DNA of 6,968 bases, from positions 1 to 6,968 of the forward strand of contig UQCY01000095.1 of assembly GCA_900539645.1 (NCBI GenBank), given 5' to 3'. The notes below the pieces were generated by a model that searched no databases, was not told the origin of the DNA, and was given only the letters and a program-made list of their open reading frames with translations. Source of the stretch: an uncultured Clostridium sp. Its GTDB lineage: Bacteria > Bacillota > Clostridia > Peptostreptococcales > Peptostreptococcaceae. Position numbers and translations under genes: made by a program. Shown here piece by piece: positions 1 to 6,205 of the stretch. Positions within the stretch are counted from its first letter, which is position 1; every line of letters starts with the position of its first letter.

Positions 1-12
1 TTATTTTATTAG

Positions 13-42
13 TTAGACAAAATCATTTTTTTCTGTTATCAT
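13..42 (+). promoter_or_regulatory. Probable sigma-A promoter of the parvulin gene
   Basis: A -35-like TTAGAC (13-18) and a -10-like TATCAT (37-42) are separated by 18 bases, with a TG at 34-35 just upstream of the -10 box (TGTTATCAT). This would place the start of transcription near 49 and give a leader of about 40 bases. No other gene is visible between this site and the start codon at 89. The call rests on consensus similarity only, and the site lies close to the window edge. Confidence 0.4.
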
Positions 43-88
43 TAGAGATAGAAATAAATTTTATTTAAAGAAAGAAGGAAAATTTATC

Positions 89-871
89 ATGGAAAGAAAA
101 GTATTAGCCACTATAAATGGTAGAGAAATATCTAACATAGACTTAGATAACGCTGTAAAATCAATGCATCCACAGCAGCAGATGCGGTTCCAGAGTGAAG
201 AAGGTAAAAAAAGATTATTAGAAGACCTTGTAAACCAGGAATTATTCTACTTAGAAGCAAAAGACAACAAAGTTGATGAAACTGAAGAATTCAAAGCTTT
301 AATGGAACAGGTAACTATAAACATGTTAAAACAGCATGCTTTAAATCAGTTATTCATGGCTGCTATGCCAACAGAAGAAGAAGCTAAAGCTTACTACGAT
401 GAACATCAGGATGAATTCAAAGTTGACGAAATGGCTAAAGCTAGACATATACTTATAAAAGCTGACGATGAAGCTGCTTTCGAAGCTGCTGAAAAAAGAG
501 CTAAAGAAATAGCTGAAGAAATAAAAGCTGGAGAAAAAACATTTGAACAGGCTGCTATGGACTACTCTGATTGCCCATCTAACATGCAGGGTGGAGATCT
601 TGGTTTATTCGGAAAAGGACAGATGGTTCCTGAATTCGAAGAAGCAGTATTCAGCATGAACGAAGGTGAATTATCTGAACCAGTTAAAACTTCATTCGGA
701 TATCACTTAATAAAAGTTGAAGAACGTCACGAAGCTGGTGTATCTAAATTCGAAGAAGTAAAAGACGAAATACTAGGTAAATTAGCTCAGATAAAACAGC
801 TAAAAGCTTACGAAGACAAAGTTGCTGAATTAAGAGAAAAATATGCTAATGCATACACTTTAAATGACTAA
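89..871 (+). CDS. Cytoplasmic parvulin-type peptidyl-prolyl isomerase (PpiC/SurA-like foldase)
   Basis: This 260-residue protein should catalyse cis-trans isomerisation of prolyl bonds and act as a folding helper. Residues about 1-110 form a charged helical SurA/PrsA-like N-terminal region. Residues about 115-213 form the rotamase domain: ARHIL with H120, SDCPS at 160-164, the [12 protein letters not shown] stretch at 168-179, PEFEEAVF at 181-188, and [10 protein letters not shown] at 201-210 with H206. These are the usual parvulin landmarks, including the two conserved histidines. A helical tail follows. Unlike PrsA there is no signal peptide or lipobox, so a cytoplasmic location is inferred. 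The ATG at 89 follows a GAAGGA ribosome site at about nine bases. The gene appears to be transcribed alone, between its own promoter and a strong terminator. All 14 glutamines use CAG, which suggests a selected, well-expressed gene. Family assignment is firm; the client proteins are unknown. Confidence 0.93.
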   Translation: MERKVLATINGREISNIDLDNAVKSMHPQQQMRFQSEEGKKRLLEDLVNQELFYLEAKDNKVDETEEFKALMEQVTINMLKQHALNQLFMAAMPTEEEAKAYYDEHQDEFKVDEMAKARHILIKADDEAAFEAAEKRAKEIAEEIKAGEKTFEQAAMDYSDCPSNMQGGDLGLFGKGQMVPEFEEAVFSMNEGELSEPVKTSFGYHLIKVEERHEAGVSKFEEVKDEILGKLAQIKQLKAYEDKVAELREKYANAYTLND

Positions 872-886
872 TTAAAAAGCAAACAC

Positions 887-922
887 AAAGACTGTTGCAA
901 AAATTGCAACAGTCTTTTTTAT
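887..922 (+). terminator. Intrinsic terminator of the parvulin gene
   Basis: AAGACTGTTGCAA (888-900) and TTGCAACAGTCTT (904-916) form a perfect 13-bp stem with an AAA loop, followed by a T run. It begins 16 bases after the stop codon. The AAA on the left also pairs with the T run, so it could work on the opposite strand as well, for transcripts coming through from degV. Confidence 0.93.
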
Positions 923-987
923 TTTTCAAGTATCCCATTTAAATACAGTTTGATTTGTATATTTCTTAAAAATAAGTAAACAAACTG

Positions 988-1110
988 AGGGCATGAGATA
1001 TAACTGCTCTATAGCGACAATACTGCAAACGCCCCACAACCGCTAAATGTGTTACATAAACGGTGTGGGGCGTTGAAGCCTGGAGCACAGAGTAGTTATA
1101 CTCATGCCCT
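988..1110. repeat. GC-rich two-helix inverted-repeat element (small structured RNA or miniature mobile element)
   Basis: The outer arms pair perfectly over 10 bp (AGGGCATGAG 988-997 with CTCATGCCCT 1101-1110). They continue over 11 bp, one of them G-T (1000-1010 with 1089-1099), after a 2/1-base interior loop. An internal bubble of about 17 and 14 bases follows. An inner helix then pairs AACGCCCCACA (1028-1038) with TGTGGGGCGTT (1064-1074) and extends by CCG/CGG past a bulged A. The apical loop holds a mini-hairpin, ATGT-GTT-ACAT (1047-1057). I count about 49% G+C, against roughly 30% in the flanks. It fills the gap between two convergent genes and ends seven bases from the degV stop. On the + strand it is followed by a T-rich stretch (TTACTTTTTAATTTTC), so it could be a terminated + strand RNA; no convincing promoter precedes it. 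I do not recognise it as a known RNA family. Confidence 0.8.
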
Positions 1111-1116
1111 TACTTT

Positions 1117-1974
1117 TTAATTTTCTTTTAAGAAATATCCAAATCCTACTGTCCCATCTCCACAGTGACTAGCTATTGTGCATCCAACACTGTATTCATG
1201 GAATTTAGTTATTCCTGTTCTTTTTGTAAGCTGTTCTTTTATACCTTCTAATTCTTTTTCACTACCTGTTATAGCAGCTACATGAATCTCATCATTGTAT
1301 ATTCTATCTTTATCTCTTTCAGCTTCTTCAAGCATCATTTCTATAGCTTTTTTCTTACCTCTAGTCTTTTTCCAAACATTAAGACCTTCTGTAGTCATTT
1401 CTATTATAGGCTTAACTCCAAAAGTGCTACCTAATATAAACTGCATTCCACTACATCTTCCACCTTTATAAAGATAATCTAACTTATCCATTGTGAAGAA
1501 TAATTTGTAGTGATGAAGAACTTTTTCTATCTCAGCTATTGTATCTTCAACAGATCTACCTTCTTCTAAGAAATTATAAGTGTTTCTAACTAATCCACCT
1601 ATTGCTCCACATAGATTTAAAGAGTCTATTATATGTATGTTTTCGTTATTATCGAACATATTCTTTGCTATCATAGCATTTGCAACTGTAGAAGATAATT
1701 TTGAAGAAAGTCCTATGTATATTATAGTATCTCCTTTTTCTACATACGGCTCAAATGCTGCGTAGAATTCTGCTGGAGAAGGAGATGCTGTCTTAGGTAG
1801 TTCTCCTGTCTTCTTCACTGTTTCTAATATTTCTTTTGTAGTTATATCTATACCTTCTTTGTATACTTCCTCACCAAAGTTTATTGTTAGAGGAATTATA
1901 CCTATATTCATTCTATTTACCTCTTCTATAGGTAAGTCGCAAGTACTATCTGAAAATATTTTTATTCCTTCCAT
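1117..1974 (-). CDS. DegV family fatty-acid-binding protein (FakB-like)
   Basis: This 285-residue protein has the length and landmarks of the DegV family. In this family FakB proteins bind a free fatty acid and present it to the kinase FakA, which makes acyl-phosphate for phospholipid synthesis. Visible motifs are the N-terminal DST (9-11), KTASPSP (61-67, equivalent to the TSxPS segment that contacts the fatty-acid carboxylate, T62), GLSSKLSST (88-96), IIDS (115-118), KLDYLYKGGR (164-173) and the C-terminal ASHCGDGTVGFGY (268-280), where most relatives have H-x-GPG. The ATG at 1974 has a GGGAGGA ribosome site about five bases upstream. It faces the parvulin gene and appears to be transcribed alone. 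Both glutamines use CAG. No fakA-like kinase gene is in the window, so the partner must lie elsewhere. The family is firm; the bound fatty acid cannot be predicted. Confidence 0.92.
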   Translation of the reverse strand: MEGIKIFSDSTCDLPIEEVNRMNIGIIPLTINFGEEVYKEGIDITTKEILETVKKTGELPKTASPSPAEFYAAFEPYVEKGDTIIYIGLSSKLSSTVANAMIAKNMFDNNENIHIIDSLNLCGAIGGLVRNTYNFLEEGRSVEDTIAEIEKVLHHYKLFFTMDKLDYLYKGGRCSGMQFILGSTFGVKPIIEMTTEGLNVWKKTRGKKKAIEMMLEEAERDKDRIYNDEIHVAAITGSEKELEGIKEQLTKRTGITKFHEYSVGCTIASHCGDGTVGFGYFLKEN

Positions 1975-1989
1975 TACGTCCTCCCATTA

Positions 1990-2013
1990 TATAGTCTATT
2001 TTTATAGTCTATA
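1990..2013 (-). promoter_or_regulatory. Tandem palindromes over the degV promoter (operator candidate)
   Basis: The palindrome ATAG-T-CTAT occurs at 1991-1999 and again at 2004-2012, a 13-base period. The second copy is a perfect 11-bp palindrome (TATAGTCTATA, 2003-2013). On the minus strand a -10-like TATAAA (2006-2001) lies across the second copy, which would start transcription near 1994, inside the first copy, about 20 bases before the ATG at 1974. The -35 region is weak (TTTCCT at 18 bases). A repressor bound to both copies would block the promoter. The repeats are seen directly; the regulatory role is inferred. Confidence 0.4.
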
Positions 2014-2087
2014 TCTAATTTTATAGGAAATGAATATTTTATTCAATTCTTTTTAGCTTCAAATGTTAAATTTAAGCCGTTCAACCG

Positions 2088-2124
2088 ACAAAAAAAGAGA
2101 GAAATAACAACCGCTACCTCTCCC
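2088..2124 (-). terminator. Intrinsic terminator of the ABC importer operon
   Basis: Read on the minus strand, GAGAGGTAGC (2122-2113) pairs with GTTATTTCTC (2108-2099) across a GGTT loop, with several G-U pairs. A run of seven T (2096-2090) follows within three bases. It lies 17 bases after the ATPase stop codon and fits as the end of the operon. Confidence 0.85.
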
Positions 2125-2138
2125 TTATTTTTTATATT

Positions 2139-2804
2139 TTATTTATTATTATTTTTTACTTCTTTTATAATTCCCGCTTCTAACCTAATTATTTTATCAG
2201 CTATTACATCACAGAATCCAATATCATGAGTAACTATTATTATAGCCATTCCGTTTTCTTTTAATTTTTTTATAACATCTATTACATTTTGTATAGACTC
2301 AGGATCTAGTGCTGAAGTTGGCTCATCAAAGCATATTACATCTGGTTTTAGTGCACAAGCTCTAGCTATTGCAACTCTCTGTTGTTGACCACCTGACAAC
2401 TGGAAAGGATAATTATCGCCTTTGTCTGCTAGGTCTACCATTTTTAAAAGATCATTTGCCTTTTTCAAAGCTTCTTCTTTATTCTCTCCAAATACATTTA
2501 CAGGCGCTTCTATTATATTTTCTATAACTGTCATATGAGGGAATAGGTTGAAGTTTTGAAATACCATTCCAATCTTACCTCTTACCTTCTTCATATCGTT
2601 GTTATTTTTAATAGACTCTCCATTTAACACAAGCTCTCCAGAATCAAACTCTTCTAATCCATTTATACATCTCATAAGAGTTGTTTTACCTGCTCCAGAT
2701 TTTCCAACTACAACAGCTATCTCTCCGTCCTTTACATCAAATGAAATATCTTTTAAAACTTCTGTATCTTTAAATTTTTTCTTTAAATTTATAACCTCTA
2801 TCAT
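2139..2804 (-). CDS. Amino-acid ABC importer ATPase (predicted histidine)
   Basis: This is the nucleotide-binding subunit of a polar amino-acid importer; it hydrolyses ATP at the inner face of the membrane. All catalytic motifs are present: Walker A GKSGAGKT (34-41), Q-loop Q83 in VFQNFNLFPH, signature LSGGQQQR (136-143), Walker B VICFDE (156-161), D-loop SALD (164-167) and H-loop H193. FNLFPHMTV and DEPTSALDPE are typical of the GlnQ/HisP group. At 221 residues it is about 20 shorter than usual: it stops soon after IIRLEAGIIKE and lacks the common C-terminal segment after the G-x-I-x-E strand. The natural stop is followed by a good terminator, so this looks like a short variant rather than a broken gene. 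The ribosome site AGGAGG sits eight bases before the ATG, 57 bases after the permease stop. Histidine is inferred from the upstream T-box. Confidence 0.93.
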   Translation of the reverse strand: MIEVINLKKKFKDTEVLKDISFDVKDGEIAVVVGKSGAGKTTLMRCINGLEEFDSGELVLNGESIKNNNDMKKVRGKIGMVFQNFNLFPHMTVIENIIEAPVNVFGENKEEALKKANDLLKMVDLADKGDNYPFQLSGGQQQRVAIARACALKPDVICFDEPTSALDPESIQNVIDVIKKLKENGMAIIIVTHDIGFCDVIADKIIRLEAGIIKEVKNNNK

Positions 2805-2861
2805 TTCGCATTCCTCCTAGTTGAAATTAAGCTCTAAACCATAAGTTCAATATCAAAACTC

Positions 2862-3473
2862 TTAATTATAGTAAGAATATCTCTTTTCAAGTTTTTCAAA
2901 TACTTTTGTAAGAATTGCTATGAATACTAAGTAGATTAAACCTGCCCATGCAAGTGGCATTAAGCTTCCTTCTCTGTTCATCGCTATCTGAGATATTCTT
3001 AATATATCGTTTAGACCTAATATGTATACAAGAGAAGTATCTTTTACAAGTGTTATTACTTCATTTGATACAGGCGCTAATACTCTTTTTACAACCTGAG
3101 GAAGTATTATTCTTTTATACATTGAAACTTTATCAAATCCTAAAACATAAGCTGCTTCGTACTGACCTTTGTCTATTGATTGTATTCCCCCTCTAAATAT
3201 CTCTGCAAAATACGCTGTATAATTGAAGAAGAATGCAACCGCTCCTGCTGTAAATCTATCAAATGTTATTCCTATAAGTGGAAGCCCATAGAATATAACT
3301 ATCATCTGAAGAAGAAGTGGAGTACCTCTCATTATAAGTATATAAAAAGATGTCACCTTTCTTATTATTACGTTTTTTGAAATTCTTAAAAGAGCTACTC
3401 CAATCCCAGCTGGAATTGAAAGTACTAATGTTATTGCAAATAGCGCTACGACTATTTTTATACCTTCTATCAT
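2862..3473 (-). CDS. Amino-acid ABC importer permease, HisM/GlnP type (predicted histidine)
   Basis: This is the membrane subunit through which the amino acid passes. From the chosen start it has 203 residues. In the numbering of the longer frame (ATG at 3482), hydrophobic segments are visible at about 8-30, 45-70, 78-93, 136-157 and 175-195. RGTPLLLQ (52-59) and FRGGI (96-100) are typical of the family. The coupling loop is a perfect EAA-x3-G-x9-I-x-LP motif (109-128), which contacts the ATPase. The ATG at 3482 lies only one base after the AGGAG ribosome site, whereas the in-frame ATG at 3473 lies about ten bases after it, so 3473 is preferred; the protein then starts MIEGIKIVV. It sits between the binding-protein gene (106-base gap) and the ATPase gene. 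The family is certain; the substrate is inferred. Confidence 0.92.
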   Translation of the reverse strand: MIEGIKIVVALFAITLVLSIPAGIGVALLRISKNVIIRKVTSFYILIMRGTPLLLQMIVIFYGLPLIGITFDRFTAGAVAFFFNYTAYFAEIFRGGIQSIDKGQYEAAYVLGFDKVSMYKRIILPQVVKRVLAPVSNEVITLVKDTSLVYILGLNDILRISQIAMNREGSLMPLAWAGLIYLVFIAILTKVFEKLEKRYSYYN

Positions 3474-3579
3474 AATTCTCATTCTCCTTCACTGCTTTAT
3501 TTCCTTAATTAATCAATAAATCTATTCCCTTTATTTTATATAATTTGCTTCTATATTTAACTATTCCCTTAAATGTATC

Positions 3580-4359
3580 TTATTTGAACCATTTTGCATA
3601 TATTTCGTCAAATGTTCCATCATCTTTTATTTCTTTTAATGTATCATTTACCTTATTTCTTAATTCTGTGTTGTCTTTTGCAAATGCTACTACATAATCT
3701 TCTAATCCGAAGTTTTCTTCTAGTACTTTATATTTATCTTCACCTTTCTGTGACATATAGTATCTTATTAAAACTTCATCTCCTGCTACTGCTGAAGTTC
3801 TTCCTATCTCTAAATCTCTAAGAGCTTTATCATAAGTATCGTAAAGAACTGGTGCTCCACCTTTTAATGAACTTACAAACTCTGTATCTGCTTCTACTGC
3901 AGCCTGAGCTGTTGATTCCTGCTGAGTTCCTACTTCTTTTCCTGCTAAATCAGCTTTCTTATTTATATTTGAATCTGCCATTGTAACTATTATCTGTTTG
4001 TTCTGAAGATATGGATCTGAATAAGAAACTATTTTCTTTCTTTCTGGGCTTAATGAATATCCATTCCATAAAACATCCACGTTACCGCTGTTTAACTCTG
4101 TTTCTTTCATTGACCAATCTATTGGCTGGAACTCTACTTCCATTCCCAATCTTTTAAATGTTTCTTTTGCTAAATCAACGTCAAATCCTACTGTATTTCC
4201 ATCTTCATCTAAAAATCCCATAGGTACAAATGTGTTGTCAAATCCTACGATTACCTTGTTATCTGCACTTCCACTATCTTTTGATGAACAAGCTGTCATC
4301 CCTAATACCATTACCATTGCTGCAAATACTACCATCACTTTTCTTAATAATTTTTTCAT
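3580..4359 (-). CDS. Amino-acid ABC importer substrate-binding lipoprotein (predicted histidine)
   Basis: This 259-residue protein captures the amino acid outside the cell. Residues 1-23 form a lipoprotein signal peptide (MKKLLRK, a hydrophobic core, then MTAC), with C24 as the lipidated cysteine anchoring it to the membrane. The mature part is a type 3 solute-binding fold: VGFDVDLAKETFKRLG (57-72), VDVLWNGYSLSPERKK (94-109) in which R107 should bind the substrate carboxylate, YSDPY (113-117), QQESTA (146-151), and D194 in AVAGDEVL, expected to bind the amino group. The end, DGTFDEIYAKWF, is typical. A strong AGGAGG ribosome site precedes the ATG at 4359. It is the first gene after the T-box. 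In comparative studies histidine T-boxes precede a similar three-gene importer called hisXYZ. All seven glutamines use CAG. Confidence 0.93.
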   Translation of the reverse strand: MKKLLRKVMVVFAAMVMVLGMTACSSKDSGSADNKVIVGFDNTFVPMGFLDEDGNTVGFDVDLAKETFKRLGMEVEFQPIDWSMKETELNSGNVDVLWNGYSLSPERKKIVSYSDPYLQNKQIIVTMADSNINKKADLAGKEVGTQQESTAQAAVEADTEFVSSLKGGAPVLYDTYDKALRDLEIGRTSAVAGDEVLIRYYMSQKGEDKYKVLEENFGLEDYVVAFAKDNTELRNKVNDTLKEIKDDGTFDEIYAKWFK

Positions 4360-4483
4360 TTTCGTTTCCTCCTGTAATTATATTTTTTTATTCTTGCAGT
4401 TATGCAAATATTCAGAAAACCTTTCTTGTGATAATTCTCAGATTTAACTCCACTTTCATTCAAGCAGTTTCTATTTTTAGGTA

Positions 4484-4525
4484 AATAAAAACTCCCGCAC
4501 TCTAGCTAAGCTAGAGGACGGGAGT
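4484..4525 (-). terminator. Regulated terminator of the T-box leader
   Basis: On the minus strand CTCCCG-TC-CTCTAGC (4524-4510) pairs with GCTAGAG-TG-CGGGAG (4506-4492) over a TTA loop, with one mismatch, followed by TTTTTATTT. This is the strong default terminator; its left arm is shared with the antiterminator. The first gene starts about 125 bases further on, and I see no other structure in between. Confidence 0.92.
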
Positions 4526-4792
4526 ATTAATTCCGTGGTTCCACCTCTCTTCACTAGTACCTCACGATACTAGCCTCATAGAGTACAGTCTTATTAAAAG
4601 ACGATACCCTTGTACGATAACGGGTACTACCGTAGCAGCCTACATGAACTTTCTTTCTCGGTGCTATGCTCTGAGATGTGTTCGATAATTAGTTCTTGAT
4701 TTCTCACACCAACCGAAATCTCTCTGAAAAGACTTTACTATCTACTATTTCTCTTCTTCGCTTTATCTGATTATTTACTCTGCTTTGTTATG
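4484..4792 (-). ncRNA. T-box riboswitch with histidine (CAC) specifier
   Basis: This leader RNA senses uncharged tRNA. On the minus strand, Stem I carries the AGTA (loop E) motif at 4746-4743 and a distal helix GATTTC/GAAATC (4720-4715 with 4703-4698) closing the conserved GGTTGGTG loop (4714-4707). The specifier region reads GAA-CAC-ATCTC; CAC (4680-4678) stands exactly where the specifier codon follows GAA, and GAGA before the AGTA side can pair with TCTC after it. The antiterminator is AGAGG (4548-4544), bulge TGGAACC (4543-4537) and ACGG (4536-4533), pairing with CCGT and CCTCT downstream. Those downstream bases are also the left arm of the terminator, so the two folds exclude each other. 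Read-through is expected when histidyl-tRNA is uncharged. The variable base after TGG is A, which would pair with U73, not with the C73 of a normal histidine tRNA. Confidence 0.9.
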
Positions 4793-4798
4793 TTTATT

Positions 4799-4827
4799 AT
4801 TCTATACCAGAATAAAAATAAAGTCAA
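4799..4827 (-). promoter_or_regulatory. Sigma-A promoter of the T-box/ABC importer operon
   Basis: On the minus strand TTGACT (4827-4822) and TAGAAT (4804-4799) are spaced 17 bases apart. Transcription would start near 4792, a few bases upstream of the T-box Stem I. The -35 box lies inside the right arm of a perfect inverted repeat (4813-4867). Confidence 0.75.
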
Positions 4828-4867
4828 CATATTTTTTGAACTTTTAAAATAATTGACTTTATTTTTA
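4813..4867. repeat. Perfect 15-bp AT-rich inverted repeat with 25-base loop
   Basis: TAAAAATAAAGTCAA (4813-4827) is the exact reverse complement of TTGACTTTATTTTTA (4853-4867). It starts 34 bases downstream of the stop of the HEPN-like gene. On the minus strand its second arm ends TTTATTTTTA, so it may act as a weak intrinsic terminator for that gene, although the stem holds only three G-C pairs and the loop is long. The same arm contains the -35 box of the T-box promoter. Confidence 0.8.
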
Positions 4868-4900
4868 CATCATCTTTCATTTTTAAATCTTTTTGTAAAT

Positions 4901-6196
4901 TTAATTCCACGGAACAACTTCTACTTCTCCAAAAGACCTTTCTTTTAGTCTGTTTGAATACTCTCCCTTGTACCCAATTATATATAATATCGCCAATTCT
5001 ATATAATGAATACCTATTACAAGTATATTCCAAATATCTTCAGCAGATAAAAATACCTTGTTTCTTCTCTTACTTGGATGGACAATCTTATTTCTGTAAT
5101 AACTTATAAGATCTATACCATCTGCAAATTCTTCTCTTATTTCATCCGAGAAAATCTCCATCTCATCTCCTCCAAATGGAATATTGCAGATTTGAAGTAA
5201 CATCCTTATATTTTTAGAAGCTGAATTCTTATCAAACTCTGTATCTGTAAGCGTCTTAGTTTTTTCCACTAATACGACATAAGATAGCGACTCTAGTGCT
5301 ATTTGAACAGATATTATATCATTATCCATAGTTAAATTATTTAAAGACTCTATATACCAATCCACAGCGTTTTTAATAGCTGGACCATAGTAGAAATCCT
5401 CCAATCTCCTGCACATAAGAGATAAATACTTTTCATAATTTCTATAATTTGTAAGCGTATCTGTCCAAGTAGGTAAAAATGTAAACGGCGTTACCATTCC
5501 ACTATTCCAAGCTCTGTAAACCTCGTTTTCGTCCTGATATCCCCTTATACCTGAAAAAGATACATATCTTCCACAAGCAAAACTAAAGGCTGTACAAATC
5601 CTATCTAAAAGCCCCATTATATTATTTGTCTTAAACAATGTCCCATCTTTCTTTCTTATCCTACCTACATGAGTTGTAACTGTACCTGATTTTTCGATAA
5701 GCTCTTCGTAAAACTCTCTTCTGTAGTCGTACCTTTTATCGATTGTTATTAAATATCCATTTAGCTCAAACTCTAATCTACCTGCAAATACTTTTTCTTT
5801 TGTCTTTATAAGCTTTCCGGGTATTTTATCTATATTTAATAAATCAAAATCTATATAGCTTACATAAGAATTTTTAGACTTTATACAATCATTGTTAATA
5901 TATCCCTCTACTGATGTTTCGTTTATTCTTCTTATTGTCGCCGATGAAAGTTTGTATCCATGTATCTCTAAAACAGCATCGTCCAAACTGCACTCTTCTA
6001 AACTATCATCTGCTGTCGATACTATTCTAGCTTTAAATGTTATCGCTGATGGAGAAGATGGTTTTAAAAATATCTTTCCATTGCATTTATATTTTTTATC
6101 TAAATATACACAAAATCTTCCATCATAGACTACGATATCTTCATTGATTCCATATTCCATATTAGGGGACAATATCGCATCATTTACTGATTTCAA
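4901..6196 (-). CDS. HEPN-motif protein, ApeA-like (candidate anti-phage ribonuclease)
   Basis: No close named relative is recognised. Numbering is from a GTG at 6205 (434 residues). Residues about 1-180 look beta-rich and may form one or two substrate-sensing domains. Residues about 190-300 include FSFACGRYVSFSGIRGY and a Trp/Pro-rich stretch (WNSGMVTPFTFLPTW, 233-247). Residues about 270-410 are helical: AVDWYIESL (280-288), IALESL (302-307), then RNKIVHP (371-377). R371 and H376 fit the RX4H catalytic motif of HEPN ribonucleases, with the usual polar residue after Arg. The layout (beta-rich sensor, then C-terminal HEPN) recalls the anti-phage protein ApeA; that match is inference. The GTG at 6205 directly abuts the GAGGA ribosome site, so the TTG at 6196, eight bases after GAGGAG, is the better start (431 residues). 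Only one of three glutamines is CAG. The cellular target is unknown. Confidence 0.62.
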   Translation of the reverse strand: MKSVNDAILSPNMEYGINEDIVVYDGRFCVYLDKKYKCNGKIFLKPSSPSAITFKARIVSTADDSLEECSLDDAVLEIHGYKLSSATIRRINETSVEGYINNDCIKSKNSYVSYIDFDLLNIDKIPGKLIKTKEKVFAGRLEFELNGYLITIDKRYDYRREFYEELIEKSGTVTTHVGRIRKKDGTLFKTNNIMGLLDRICTAFSFACGRYVSFSGIRGYQDENEVYRAWNSGMVTPFTFLPTWTDTLTNYRNYEKYLSLMCRRLEDFYYGPAIKNAVDWYIESLNNLTMDNDIISVQIALESLSYVVLVEKTKTLTDTEFDKNSASKNIRMLLQICNIPFGGDEMEIFSDEIREEFADGIDLISYYRNKIVHPSKRRNKVFLSAEDIWNILVIGIHYIELAILYIIGYKGEYSNRLKERSFGEVEVVPWN

Positions 6197-6205
6197 ATTT
6201 ATCAC

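Noticed and set aside
988..1110. 6S RNA, SRP RNA, RNase P RNA or a known riboswitch
   Set aside because: The element is too short for typical Firmicute 6S RNA and lacks the sequence signatures I know for SRP RNA, RNase P, T-box, purine, lysine, TPP, FMN or glycine riboswitches.
966..1120. TTAA target duplication around the inverted-repeat element
   Set aside because: TTAA does occur on both sides, but it is frequent in DNA this AT-rich and the flanks between it and the perfect repeat do not match cleanly, so it is not claimed as a duplication.
1580..1765. + strand open frame of 61 codons
   Set aside because: It is antisense to degV, without a ribosome site, and DegV motifs continue through the region on the other strand.
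3259..3492. Open frame of 77 codons on the minus strand
   Set aside because: It is a shadow of the permease gene in another frame; its composition is low-complexity and the permease frame carries the family motifs.
4230..4484. Two overlapping + strand open frames across the binding-protein start
   Set aside because: They are antisense to the signal-peptide region and 5' leader; hydrophobic translations arise from the reverse complement of AT-rich coding DNA.
4824..5033. Open frame of 69 codons on the minus strand
   Set aside because: It overlaps the end of the HEPN-like gene and the inverted repeat, with no ribosome site or recognisable product.
5892..6128. + strand open frame of 78 codons
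   Set aside because: It is antisense to the HEPN-like gene and lacks a ribosome site.
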